Assembly (NCBI GenBank): GCA_030407085.1
Contig: CM059587.1
Coordinates: forward strand, 106,997,501-107,061,500
Direction: 5' to 3'
DNA length: 64,000 nt
DNA from: Trichopria drosophilae
Lineage: Eukaryota > Arthropoda > Insecta > Hymenoptera > Diapriidae
Positions 37,631-49,559 of the stretch are shown piece by piece (positions within the stretch are counted from its first letter, which is position 1; each line of letters opens with the position of its first letter). Under the pieces are notes generated by a model. The model searched no databases. It was not told the DNA's origin and worked only from the letters and a program-made list of their open reading frames with translations. Both the position numbers and the translations under genes were made by a program.

Positions 37631-37879
37631 TTAGTCATTCCAGATATAGGTTTACAGAACAGAAACAGGCTTTAGGAATAAATTAACATTTATTACTAAT
37701 GTTTAGAATATCCGCCCCATGAAAATAAGTTTTATTGCATATAATTGAAATGTTTATAAAGTCCTTACTGAAGTATTAATGTTTTTAAAGTGACTTTTAT
37801 GGAATAATACAGCTTTTCATTTGATTATTAAAGATTAGTTTTTGTATTAATAAGTCTGTTTTCAATTTTTATTGATACA

Positions 37880-38580
37880 TTTTATAATTGACAAATTCAA
37901 TTCAAACTAGTGTTGGCGTGGTGCCTCGCTCGCTTCGCTCGCTCAGAAACTTCGACCCATTGGAGAGTCGGCTATTCCTTAATACTCGTTTGTTTACTAA
38001 CAGCTTTCAATTATATTATAAAATTATATTGATATTTGGGGGTCCAATCATATTTATGTCCAAGTGGCTTCGATAGATATGTTACAACAATACAGTGTTT
38101 CTTATATGTATGAAAATTGAAAATGATTAACAACTAGGACCTATGACCTGAGTCGACGTAAAATTGAAAATGAGGGTCATTTTCAAAACTTCGACCCCGA
38201 TGACAGGCCAGCCGAAGTATTAATAAATAAAAGTTGCAAAACACTTACTTCATGCACTTGTATTCTAATAGACTATTCGATGCATGTTACATGTTTACTG
38301 TGTTTTTTTCTAATTACTGTCTGTATTAGTATGATCTTATATATATAACAATATATATCGTCAAAGATATCTTGAAAGTTTCGAAAAGATCTCTGACGGA
38401 TATCTTTTAGATATCTATAAGACATTTTTTAGATATATCGAAAAAGTTAGTTTCGTGTCAAGGGCGTAAAAGAACTTATGCGCCCGTAAGTGATCACCAG
38501 GCCCGAGGGGCTGGCGAAGACTACCCCTGGGGGGTAGGGGGTCGAAACGACGAAATTTAATTTTTTTTTGCCGACGTGAC
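37880..38580. other. Possible unclassified transposon remnants
   Basis: ctcgctcgcttcgctcgctc with gaaacttcgaccc at 37925 and aaaacttcgaccccgatgac at 38185 share the acttcgaccc word; 38470-38550 is a G+C-rich patch (aggcccgaggggctgg, cccctggggggtaggggg). Between them 38340-38450 has several gatatctt words. No TIRs established. Confidence 0.3.
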
Positions 38581-39509
38581 CAAATTCAATACTTTTTCAG
38601 GCAATAGTCATAAACATTTTAAACCAGTTTTTACGGCATTATCGTTGACTTTAGGAAGAAAGTGCATAAAACCTTTTTTGTAGAGAATTTAAGGATGTTC
38701 ATCTCGCCATTTTAACGAATTAGAACATTATTGCACTAGTGAGTAAAGTGGTACTTTCATGGACACATAGTACACCCTATATTTTTACTCCAGTTATTAC
38801 AAAGTTAATCAATTCCAGCAATTCTTTAACTAAATACAATAAATGATTAATTACAATACTTAACATTAACATTTAATCTCTTTATTCTAAATTATCTATA
38901 ATCGTAAATACGGTAAAACGCTAAAATTGTCAATATTTCTAATCATAAAAAAAACTGAATTTTATTTTCTTTGAAAATCTTCTCTTGCATATATTAAAAT
39001 TCAAATTTACCTACATTGTAAATGGGAAAAGGTATTGAAAAATGTACAATTAAACTTGGCCAGTTTAAACTGTTGAACTAAATTTTGAGATTATATACAA
39101 CTGTAAAACAGAAAATGTGCTTGGACTATAAGTCTCGATAATACTTACACGTTCTCAACCTGGTCAGGTGAGTAATTAAATAACAGACTTAGTACTCACT
39201 AATAATTTTGCCATGGAACGTAAGATGACTCTTAATGTATGGTCTGTGCTAATTGCTGTCATATTTTGTTTACTCACCTGTAACATAAATATACGACTTC
39301 ATTAATGAACGTTCAATATAGTACAAAAATGATGATATTTGTGTAATTTAGCATAAAGAATAATAATTTAATACAAACTTATATACAAAAAAATTATGGT
39401 AATCAGACGCGACTCGAAGACGGATTTCCGATAGGCTCATCCTACCTGGCCGTCCTTAAGATTCCTCGCTATTTCAAATTTTCTCGTATATACGAGGCCA
39501 CCTACTCAC

Positions 39510-39870
39510 CAATGAACGAATTCAACCAACGAGTTCAACGAACTAATTCTACGAATGAATTCAACAAGCGAATTGTATGGATCAATTCAACGTATGAGTT
39601 TAAAGAACTAATTCTAAGAATGAATTCAACGAATGAGTTCAACGAATGAATTCTACGTGCGATGTCTTCAAACGTGTTTGTTGTACGAACGAATTCAACT
39701 GACGAATTCTACGAACGTGTTCAACGAACGAGTTCTGGGAATGAGTTCAACAAACGAGTTTGGCGAATTAGTTCAACGAACGAATTCTCCGAATGAGTTC
39801 AACGAATTCTACCAATGAGCTCAACGAATTCTACCCAAGAGCTCAACGAAAGAGTTCTGCGTATGAGTTC
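39510..39870 (+). repeat. 13-bp GAATTCAACGAAT minisatellite
   Basis: About 25 tandem 13-bp units (gaattcaaccaac, gagttcaacgaac, taattctacgaat and so on). Translating it gives STNEF-type repeats (open frame 39633-39818), an artefact of the array. Confidence 0.9.
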
Positions 39871-42800
39871 AAAAAATGAGTTAAGTGAAAAAGTGTTTCA
39901 GAAATGCTTTCTGAGAATGGTAGGGATTCCTGAGATTATATTCTACAATTGAATTCCACGAGCAAACTCTGTGAATTCTGGTAGAAATACATTCTACCAT
40001 GCATATTAGTAAAACCTAATTCAAATATTATTTGAAAGAGAATTTTAAGAACTCAATCATCGAAACAGCATTCGCATAAAACAATTTTACAAAAACATTT
40101 TATCAACATTTTTTTAATGATTTTGTATTAATTAATTGCAAGTAATTGCAATAAAATCACGAAACGATTCTCAGTATTAATTCTTAAGATTTATTCAGCA
40201 AACGATTTTCTGGGAAACGATACTTCTGGGAAATAAATCTTAGAAAACAATTCTTGAGAATAATTCCTAGTCTATATTCTATGACGTGAAGCCTTGAAAT
40301 AAATTCAATTTACGAAACTTTCTATGAACGCTATCCTTGAATTTTCCAATAACATAACCTATAAAAATATCCATAAAATGGCATATATTGAAATAATTCT
40401 TTATAGGAGTACCGTTCAAAACGTATTTCAAAGGATCGGTGCTGCCGTCGAATCAATGCTTCAAAGGAAGGCGCGTGATTTCAATAACCGGAATAACCCT
40501 TAAATCATCCTACGGACTCGACCATTAAGCTGTAAAATTCCAGAAGCCGTACGCCCTCTTTGACGTAGTGGTGGAGCGAAGACGGCAATTAGTCTCCAGG
40601 CGCTAGTATAGGGGGCGCGTTAATTATCATTTCCCTCAGCCTCGATTCGGCGGGCAATTCAAAACGGATAAGCTGCGCGCGCATTTATATCGCTCGAAAT
40701 CGCTCGGAGGATGTTGGGATTTGCATAACGATATTATTATCGAGCGCTCAGGCATAAATAAAGCCGGAGATAGCGGCCTCGATGCTAACGTGTCGTCGAT
40801 CCTCCCGATATCGGGACTGCCGATCCCCAGATGCGAAATCCTCCAGAACGTTCTTAGGTGTACTTAGCGCACTTACTTGCTTAATCGTTACTATTAATAT
40901 TTTGCAATTAACTTGTGCCGCTTTGACTTATGTGATAGTTTTTTTCTTTTTTATTCAGTCCAGCAGACGCGGTTCAAAGTTTTTTAAAATATAGATATCC
41001 ATAAGCATACTAATATTAATCACAGATTTTAATTTGTAATACATTATTACTTTATATTTATTAATTAAAATTAACATTTTCTGTAATGACATTATGAAAA
41101 AGTCAGACCATTTTGCACTATTTAATATTATGTTATAAAAAAATTCAATAATAGAATAATTCCATCAGACCACGTAGTCGTTATCCAAAAAAAGCTATTT
41201 AAAAAAGTGGTGCAGCGGCTTTTTATGCAATTACATTCATTTCATCTATACATTTCAAAAGGTACTTACCTACATAAAGTGCAATAGTGGATTCTTATTC
41301 CAGATAAAATTGTGTGAACTCCAAATTCTTTTGATTATAAGATACTATCTTGGAATATTGAAATTCTATCAAGAATTAATGGAAATTTCGTTCAATGTTC
41401 AAAGTAAGAAATTCTTCTATGATAATATATCCTAAAAACAGTTTCTTTAATGGAATAATTCGAGGAAAATTGCATTAGAATTGTTATGATCCATTTATTA
41501 AACTATTTATTAAATGAATTCTAAACAGGAAATTCTTTGAATTTATAGAACTATTCCTTTTAACTCTTTTTGTAATAATTCTGTAAAATGGATTTTCTGA
41601 ATGAATTCGCAATGGAATTTGTGGATGTACATTTTGGAATCACCTAAAGACTTCCTAGAAATTATCTGAATGAAAACTAGAAATATGTGCCTATTAAAAT
41701 ATTTAGGATTAAATAAACATAATTTCAACGATTTCATAGAATGAATACATTAAGAAACTATTCAAAGAACTATTGGCAATGTTTTTCGACGAATTTATTG
41801 AAGAAACATATAGCCATTGGATGGTTCAAAAAATATTTCCAATTCTAAGGAAAATAATTTCTTAGACTGGATTCATGAACTGAATGCGTGGAGTAAGAGT
41901 TAAATACTTTTAACGAATTCTTTGAAGAACTGTATCCAAAAATGTCATCGAGTGATATCTTAAGTGTCTGTCAGTATAGAAAAAACTTTCCTTTGAGGAC
42001 GATTCTACTTAAACATTATTTCAATACATTTTTATATAATGCATGAATAATTGAAATTGTTGTAATTAATTTTCGGATTAAATTCTTCCAACAAATTCTT
42101 GGAATAAATATTTCATACTTATTCCATATGAATACAATTGAAAACTAAATGATTCGATGGGATACTTCCGTCAACTTATTGAAAGAAATATTTCCAACGA
42201 ATTCTTAAAACAAATCGTTCCAAGAAATTCTTCTAAGATGTATCTTCCGATCCAATTACAAGCTTCCAAGAAATACTGGTCTTAAATTCTTCAGAGAAAT
42301 GTTTGTATCAATTTTGCCCGAATGATTTCTTTGAATCTGTTGAACATTTTAGAACAATATTTTCCTTGAAAGGAGTTCTACTGCAAAATTATTCCAATAC
42401 ATTTTCTGAATTTGTACGATCGAACTTTAAAAAAAACTAAAACAATTGTTTCTATGAAATTCTTCAAAGATGTATTGCCATCAATTGATTCAAAGAAATG
42501 TTTCTAACAATTCTTAGAACTAATGCAACCTAGGAATTCTTGGTAGAAGTAGTCTAGAAGGATACTTCGAAGAAATGTATCCAATAACTTTGCGTGAATT
42601 ATATATTTGAATGCCTTAACTCTTATTCAGTATAGAATAAAATTCTCCTTGAGGATAAAGATGAATGGTTGAAATTATTGAAATAAATTCTCAGAAGAAC
42701 AATTTTTTCCAACGAATTGTTTTAACAAATGCTTCAAACCAATACCTCAACAAAATGAAGCCAACAGATTCCTTGACGAAATATTTTCTGCCAATTGCGG

Positions 42801-42995
42801 GGAGAACTATTTGAAGGGAATTCTACAATTAAAACTCTAAACTAAATGCTTCGATGTAATTTTGAACGAGTTCTTAGAACAAATATTTCCAAGAAATTCT
42901 TCGATATTAAATCATTCGATGAAAACTTTCCTCAAGTTCTTTAGAGAAATAATCCCAACAAATTCTTAGAACAAATGTTCCCAATTTTTTTATAC
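39870..42995. repeat. Decayed ~26-bp aattcttgaa-type repeat region
   Basis: Recurring ttccaacgaattcttaaaac, ccaagaaattcttc, acaaattcttagaacaaatg and similar words at irregular 13/26-bp phase, most visible at 41.9-43.0 kb. Probably ancient copies of the neighbouring 13-bp array. A unique island interrupts it at 40540-40990. Confidence 0.5.
40540..40870. promoter_or_regulatory. Unique island with octamer ATTTGCAT
   Basis: Non-repetitive, G+C-rich: ggcaattagtctccaggcgc, gcgttaattatcatttccct, perfect POU octamer atttgcat at 40719-40726, gcataaataaagccgg, atatcgggactgccgatccc. No recognisable protein in the open frame 40782-40994. Best read as conserved regulatory DNA. Confidence 0.35.
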
Positions 42996-43016
42996 CAATT
43001 ACTTTTATAGAAATTC

Positions 43017-43051
43017 ATGAAAAAGTGCCCTTTCGGGCGTTAATGGATTAA
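43017..43051 (-). mobile_element. Terminal fragment of the piggyBac-like element
   Basis: gaaaaagtgccctttcgggc followed by gttaatggattaa matches the right TIR of the 28535-29798 element and ends in TTAA at 43048-43051. No second end found nearby. Confidence 0.65.
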
Positions 43052-43139
43052 CATCATAACTAAGCAAACTAATTCCATAATACATGCAACAATGAAACGT
43101 TTTATCTGAACTTTAAACTCGCATTTGCAAAACAAGTGC

Positions 43140-43430
43140 GATTTTCAATCGGAGAAGAAAGCGGGTTAGCATCCAGAGATGGGAAAGATAGGAACGATCG
43201 CGATCATGATCGAGATCTCGTATCGATTGACGAGCGACTGACTGGGTATGTGCCATAGGGAAAAGTGGCGGGTTTGCCCGTATCGTACTAGTCCCATATA
43301 ATAGTGCACAATTCGCATCATCGATCGTAACGATAGTCGGGATGGGAAGCTAGGCAAATTTAGAAAGAAAACGAGATCGATCGATAGATACTGTCTGAAC
43401 GGTTTGTGCGATATTGTCTGACCTGGGAAA
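43140..43430. other. Unique block dense in GATC words
   Basis: cgatcgcgatcatgatcgag followed by atctcg (43196-43221), and gagatcgatcgataga at 43372. Minus-strand open frames here have no domain. Function unknown. Confidence 0.3.
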
Positions 43431-43964
43431 GATAATTACATGTGACCATATACGAGCCTGGATGAATGTTTCGTCATAATTGCTGTTGGAAATATAAACT
43501 TTAGGATACAACCTGACACCAAATTTCAACAAATGTAAAAAAGTACTATTCAGCAGACACACATTTCCTCATAATTATAACTGAAGTCAAGGATAATTCC
43601 TTATTGAAAGGCTACAAAATCAAACATTTTTGTATATTTCTGCAATATTTAGATGTAAGTTTAGAAATTTGTTTTGACAATTAAATAAATATCCTGACAA
43701 ATAAATAGAATTTTATGCATGGTGATATTTAAAAAATAATCATTGCATCAATCAAACATTTCAACATTGTTGAAATATTTTTTTCCAAGCGCCATCTGTC
43801 GGAATCATTTCAATTCACGAACAGGCAGTTTTTTTGAAAAAACATTTAAAAAAAAATGGTAAAAATACTGACTTGAGATGTTAATTCTATGAAAAATATG
43901 AAGAAAATATGTGAAAAATTCAGAAAAAATAACCGGGTACCTTGAAGAACATTCGGCAGATACC

Positions 43965-44033
43965 AAGGTACGATTCCTCTGGGACCTTTCGATGTCCGGT
44001 CGAATGCTGTAACCAACTGAGCTGTATCTCCCC
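43965..44033 (-). repeat. tRNA-Cys-like SINE / tRNA pseudogene
   Basis: Read on the minus strand from 44033: ggggagatacagctcagttg (acceptor start and A box), then a hairpin with stem ttcga / tcgaa and loop ccggaca, then aaggtcccag and a damaged B-box region. The anticodon stem and the variable part match metazoan tRNA-Cys, but the loop would read GGA. The acceptor 3' strand is absent, so it is a pseudogene or retroposon head, not a working tRNA. Related to the copies at 49.7 and 52.1 kb. Confidence 0.65.
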
Positions 44034-45266
44034 ATATTAAAAAAAAGCTGCTTATTTTTGCCAAATTTGAATTTATTATTTGTTAAATATCCTGACAATT
44101 TTCTCCCAGCAACAAGAATAACTGTAATTCAACATAAAAATTCACATTTGTATACCCAATTTGATATGAATTCATTACAGGGCAACCTTCGACTTGGCCC
44201 CTCTGCAAGTGACTGCCTCTCGCAGTTACCCCTCTCTAAATGGCTATGTTGACGTATTTTACTCCGCTCATCGAGGGATTTTCAGGGTCAGATCACGTGA
44301 CAATAAAAATCGGCAGGATATATGGCTGTACAGAGGGAAATCCCAGTGTAACCCAACTCGAGCGATTGCACAAGAAATTACCTGGGCATATAATATCCGC
44401 CATTTTTTATTTTGAAAATAAGACTACGTATTAATCCAGGACTCTAAGCATTACTTTATACCACTAGTTGAAATATTTACACTAAAAGACTTATCTAGAT
44501 ATAATAAGATGTCTTAAATTCCTCTGCATTCGTATGTGTATATCAGCGCCATCTTGCCTACCAACGACACCTTAAAACGTAGTAATCTTGTCGGTTTTTT
44601 ATGAACTCCGGAGTAGAACTTTTTCAAATACTCATTTTACAGTATAATAGCAACGTCAGCCGCATTAAGAATTGTCATTCCTGATAGAATATACGAAATC
44701 AGTATTTCCACACTGCTTTTACGGCGGGAAACGACATTTTTCGCATTTACATGCAGGATCAAAAAGCAGTGAATGAAATACGGATTTTCATTAGGAAAAA
44801 CAGCGTTCGCAACACTTTAAATTCCTCGAAATGAGCCCTTTAAGACCCCTTTAAGAGATACATGCTTTGGTAGAGCATTAACACATGTCTATACCAATGA
44901 AATAAAAATTGAAAGACGAAAAGAGCTTGAGGAAGCCAAAGAGAAAATAAAAATCTACGAAAGAACAATATGGGAAGAAAGTTGAAGGTGAACGTAACAC
45001 AAAAAAGAGACAGGACGAGAGGTAGAGGGGAGCCGTCAATCGGTGCAGGGCAGTTCGATATCTCGAACGCGAGCACCCGAGGGCGACTCCTCCTCCTCCG
45101 TACTTCCATCCGCGCATAATCATCGGCAATAAATCCCAGTTGCATAAGTGTAACGAGAGATAGCGGATCGCAACGCACACAGCCTCCAGGGTACAGTGCA
45201 GCCCGGTGCACTGCTGATCATGCGAAGACAAAGAGAGGAAGAGGGGAAGTGCAATGGAGAATCATT

Positions 45267-45511
45267 CCCGTGTAGTCTCAAAATTTCTTGGAGTGAGAAC
45301 TTTTTATGGAGTGCATATAGAGTGATATCGCGAAGTCTCACTCTTAACGAGCATAAAACTCACTGCTTATGGAGTGAAAACTCTACATTGAGCCAAAGTT
45401 CCTTCCTAAACAGAGAGAATTAACTCTTTCGGTACAGTGACCTAATTTCAGTTCGTCAAGAGTGAATTTTCACTCCAAGAATTTTAGAGAATATGAGTCG
45501 AACTACACGGG
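45267..45511. mobile_element. 245-bp MITE with cccgtgtagt ends
   Basis: cccgtgtagt at 45267-45276 and its complement actacacggg at 45502-45511. Further in, aatttcttggagtgagaact matches inverted ttttcactccaagaatttta. The interior is rich in gagtg words. No protein. Superfamily and target duplication not established. Confidence 0.7.
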
Positions 45512-45577
45512 TCTAGTTATGTCACATAAAAAATGATTCAACCCCGAGGAAACACAACCGCAAGACTAGTTACTATC

Positions 45578-45666
45578 TTAACCCTCCTGTGAACTAGGAG
45601 GCCTACAGTCCTCCAAACTCCGTTGTTTCCAGACGGTAAAAAATAACTCATGCCCAGGAGAGTTAA
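45578..45666. mobile_element. 89-bp TTAA-flanked MITE (piggyBac-like), copy 2
   Basis: TTAA at both ends with ccctcctgtg / cccaggagag inverted ends. Same architecture and similar termini and length as 11382-11471. Confidence 0.72.
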
Positions 45667-46289
45667 ATGATGCAGAATTGTATATACCAAAGTTCTAAAA
45701 GAACGCTTAGCGACTTTTTTAAGTTTTATCGACTAACCTTTATTTATCACCGATAGGTGCGGTTGTAACTTCTAGCTACATTTGGCTTCTGATATGCAAG
45801 TGAGTTTAGAATTATTATATGTCACGCTGCGTATAGAAAATAAAAAGCACGTATATTACGCTAGTAGTACAAGGCAGTTAACATTTAATACGATCACAAG
45901 AATCAAGTACTATTTAGATGCTAATTAGGTGCTTCAGCATTGCGTGAAGCTTAAAGTACACCCCTTTTAATATGCAAGAAAGATGTAAAAATTAGGTGCT
46001 TTTTAGGTGCTTTGCAGACATCTAACTTCCGTGCCGAAAAGCAACCCGAAGCTGAAAATTCAACCACTAACGATTTTTTAACAATAGAGAAGGGTAGGAA
46101 ATAAATCGAATTCTAAAAACTAGCCTTAAGAATGAAATTCTAGCATATTTGTTCGGTGTAAGATAGAAAACAATAAATTATAAATTACAATATAAAAACA
46201 ATGATTTAAAAAAGTAATAAAAAAATGACGCATTAACTACTATAAATTCCGACTATGTGACAACCTTACATTGGTAACATTATAATCTT

Positions 46290-46580
46290 ACGATACCATT
46301 AATATTCTGGTAGAGCAGTTCTTTAGAATGGTCACAACTCGATATTTCAATCCGCGAAATTCAAAACGCCATCGGCCGGTTATTAAGTCGATTATTAATT
46401 CGAGATAAGCCGTTATTTAGTCTCGTGCGTTTATTTACTACATAACTGAGGGTAATTGAGCGAATGGAATTTCGAAGATTGATTTTCAACGAACAGCATA
46501 CTCCGGCTTTGATCGATCTTTATGATTTAGGCGTGGGGTCTGATTTTATTCGGGCTCCAGAAAAATCATTAACTGCTTTA
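46290..46580. promoter_or_regulatory. Unique island rich in TAAT and forkhead-like words
   Basis: ggttattaagtcgattatta, attcgagataagccgtt, cgtttatttactac, aggaatttcgaagattgatt-like and tttatgatttaggcg. Non-repetitive; candidate enhancer. Confidence 0.3.
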
Positions 46581-46862
46581 TTGTTCCTGTCTTTTAAAAC
46601 TCAATAATTATTTTGTTGCGTAACCTGTAATAAGGGAATAATTGAATATTGACAATTTACAATAAAAAATTGTATTAATAGAAAGAGATTTTTTTATGTT
46701 TATCATTAAAAATTTGTGTTCATCAAGAATCTATGATATCTATGAATAAATGCACAAAACACTACATTTGTTGTAGGCGATAGCGATTTTCAATCCACAG
46801 GTCAACAAAATTTGATTTTGGGAAATTATCAGAAATGCGCACTGAACAGACATACTTGAAAA

Positions 46863-47566
46863 GACATACCTTTCTGACGTATTTTTGTGCGCTGAATCGA
46901 TATCCGTTTACAGAATTTTCCGATCACTCTCCATTTTCGAAATATCTGCCATTTTGTGATTTTTTTCAAATTCCATTTTGCTTTTTTTTCTCTAATAGAA
47001 CACAATAATTAAACCTCTCAGTTTAAGCACATTTAATTCTTGGAATACGTTTGAATTTTTCCAGACAGAAAAAAAACAGTGGTTCTTAGTATTATCAGTA
47101 AAAAACTTCCAAAAAATCAATAAAAAGACAAAAATTGAGGTAGGATATGATATAGGCTTTTAGGATAAAAATTGCGTATAACTTGAAAAAAAAAAACCTT
47201 AAAAATATTCTACGTCCATAGTCCTGTAGTAGGATAATCATGCTTCAATTTCTGAGGTTCATAAGTTTAGTTAGATTGAAGATATGAATTTTTTCCGATT
47301 AAGTCGAGTTAATGGTAAATTTAGTACATGTACACTGGAAGTAGTTGCACCGAATACGAGAATGATTTTCATACATTTCGCAATATTCAAACATTTTGCA
47401 AAACTTTTCAACGTGTTTTGCATATATTTTTGATTCCGTAAATCCAAAATGGCGGATGAAATAATAAAACTTATTTCCTCATAAATTATGCCTATATCCT
47501 ACATAATATTCAATGCGCAAATACGGATTTGAATTCAGCACACAAAAATACGTCAGAAAAGTGTAT
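46863..47566. mobile_element. ~700-bp inverted-repeat element (MITE-like)
   Basis: 46863-46911 (gacatacctttctgacgtat, tttttgtgcgctgaatc, atccgttt) matches inverted 47520-47566 (aatacggatttgaattcagc, acacaaaaatacgtcagaaa, agtgtatg). Both arms are followed inward by a gccattttg / aaaatggcgg word. No protein. Confidence 0.65.
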
Positions 47567-48129
47567 GGGCATCTCTGGGGTTTTTGAACACAAATTTTGA
47601 AAATTCAATATTGCCGCCCAAAATATAAACGTTACTGGTTGCAAATGAAACTCAGATATTGAAATTTAGAATTTACAAAATCTGAAGACCCGATCTTGTT
47701 GTGGGGAGGTTCAGAATGGGTTTAAAAGTCTAAATGTTGATGGAGGACTGTATAAAATTTCTTTTTTAATTGTTTATTTTTCGAGTCTAGCGACAATTGG
47801 GAGTAATGATGTTTAGAATAATTCTAAAAGTTGTTGTAAATGTTGCTTTGAATTATGTTAAATAATCTTTTCTAATTTAGTTTTATTTCCTTTTTTCGTT
47901 TTTAACTTAATATTTGAAATTTATAAAAAATATCACCCTAAATGCAGTATATAAGATTGACAGTAATGTTGACATTTTCACAGTATTTCGAGGAATGTCA
48001 AATTTGCATAAATTTTGTAAATTTAGAATTTTTGTTAAAATCCTAAACTTTAAAATACACTTGTATATCCTTTTCTATATATTCACTACTAATGGCTGAC
48101 ATAAATAGAGCTAATTTACAACACACATT

Positions 48130-48570
48130 ATATAACGCAGCGCAAAGAACGTTATCTCGCAAGTAAACAAGACGCGCGTGGCTGAAAAGCACGGGAACCT
48201 AATAAGAAATTAATTAGTGCAATCTCGTCCGCTAATAACAATTGCGATTCGTTTAATTTCAATCCAGCCCTGGTTACAAGTAGTAAATTACTATCTGCTC
48301 GCGACTACGATTAATACGCGGCGTGCCCGATAGTGCGCGCAACAATTAATTATTATCCCGCAAGCGGAAGATTAGATTCGCTACTAACGAAATTTCTCGA
48401 ATACTTTCAATTAAGCATTCCAATGCTCGCAAAAATATCATCGACTTACAGCGGATAACGTTTAACTCACGTGTAGAATACTGCTCGCGAGAATCGCACA
48501 ATCGATATATCGCGCAATAAAGACTGACTCAGTTCGAAGGTTCGAACATGAAAATCTAATCGGAGCACGT
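48130..48570. promoter_or_regulatory. Unique island, strong candidate conserved noncoding element
   Basis: G+C-richer non-repetitive sequence with gtaaacaa (forkhead-like), aaattaattagtgc (homeodomain-like), cgctaataacaattgcgatt, cgcaacaattaattattatc and gcggaagattagatt. No open frame of note. Typical of developmental enhancers by word content only. Confidence 0.36.
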
Positions 48571-49009
48571 AGCATGGCGTATCTACGCTGCACCTATCGC
48601 AAAGACAAATTCTGTGGCTGCCGATGTACTTACAGCACTCCTGTAAAGTGATCCCTTTTTTATTTACGTTTTCTATATAATACGCGCAATTTCCAATGTA
48701 GGGTGATCTCCATCGATCACTGATAATTCACTATCGTAATTCACCCTTTCACCGTGGGAACATTTGATGGTGATGAAAATGGAAAGCTCCTTCTGAACTA
48801 TTTTTCTTTGCCAAGTATATGGTGCTAACTGATTTGCGAAATGCTTGATAAATCGCTCTTAGTATCGAATTCGAAAAGGTTCGGTGTAGGTGCGAAGAGT
48901 TTAGAAGTACCTCAGTTTAGAATAGTGATCTATGAGAATTTTTTAGCATTTTTCTAGCATTCCTCCTCTGCTAGATTAATTTTAAAATATCTCTTATAAA
49001 TAAAACCGG

Positions 49010-49083
49010 ATATACGTATAAGACAGGTTTTTTCACGGTCTTACTGACGAGTCCACGTGAAAAAACTGGGACGAAACGTATAT
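49010..49083 (+). ncRNA. Type III hammerhead ribozyme
   Basis: All conserved parts are present in order. Stem III is atatacgt (49010-49017) with acgtatat (49076-49083). The cleavage triplet is GTA, with predicted cut after 49018. Stem I is taagac (49019-49024) with gtctta (49038-49043). Then the core CTGACGA (49044-49050), stem II gtcc (49051-49054) with ggac (49069-49072), and GAAA (49073-49076). Every stem is fully Watson-Crick paired and no core base deviates from the consensus. The stem III ends are open, so it is type III. Loop I (13 nt) and loop II (14 nt) are complementary over 11 nt. It probably belonged to a retroelement (Penelope-like elements and retrozymes carry such ribozymes), but no such gene is visible nearby. 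Confidence 0.9.
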
Positions 49084-49280
49084 TTTCTAAAATAGACAAT
49101 TGTTCCCTGTATCACCGCTAGAGGGACACAGAACCTATTAATAGTCAAATCACTAAAATTCCTTATATTCCGAACAGTAAAATCAAAAGGTCTGAGTGGT
49201 TATACTGCAAATCCCGGCAATGCTCACTTAAGTTTACTTTACGACACACTTAGTGGTTGCAATCGTCAACCCATGTATTT

Positions 49281-49308
49281 GATTTATGATTTATGATTTA
49301 TGATTTAT
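49281..49308 (+). repeat. Four perfect copies of 7-bp gatttat
   Basis: Short tandem tail about 200 bp downstream of the hammerhead. Such tails end some non-LTR elements. Confidence 0.9.
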
Positions 49309-49559
49309 TAATTGTTTATTTAAGTAAAAGGACCGTACATACCAAGAAATTAATCTAATATCTATGAGAATTGCCTGAATTCGACATGAGTTTTCAAGAA
49401 AATTAGTAAAGACAAAATTACAAAATGACGAACTTTATACAGAATGAGTAAAACTTATTGGTAGTATGAAACGCTCTCATTTTATCAGCATACAAGAATT
49501 GTTGACTTGAAATTTGTAGTAAAATAGAAGTAGTAACCAATACGAACGGTTTTTATTAG

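Noticed and set aside
39633..39818. STNEF-repeat protein
   Set aside because: Simple translation of a 13-bp minisatellite.
43965..44033. Functional tRNA genes
   Set aside because: None of the four tRNA-like segments has a pairing acceptor stem; all fit SINE or pseudogene status better.
48700..48755. agggtga ... tcaccct hairpin
   Set aside because: Short arms of 7-9 bp without flanking duplication.
49180..49240. A-box-like tctgagtggttatactgc with caaatcccgg
   Set aside because: A and B boxes too close together and no stems; not called tRNA-like.
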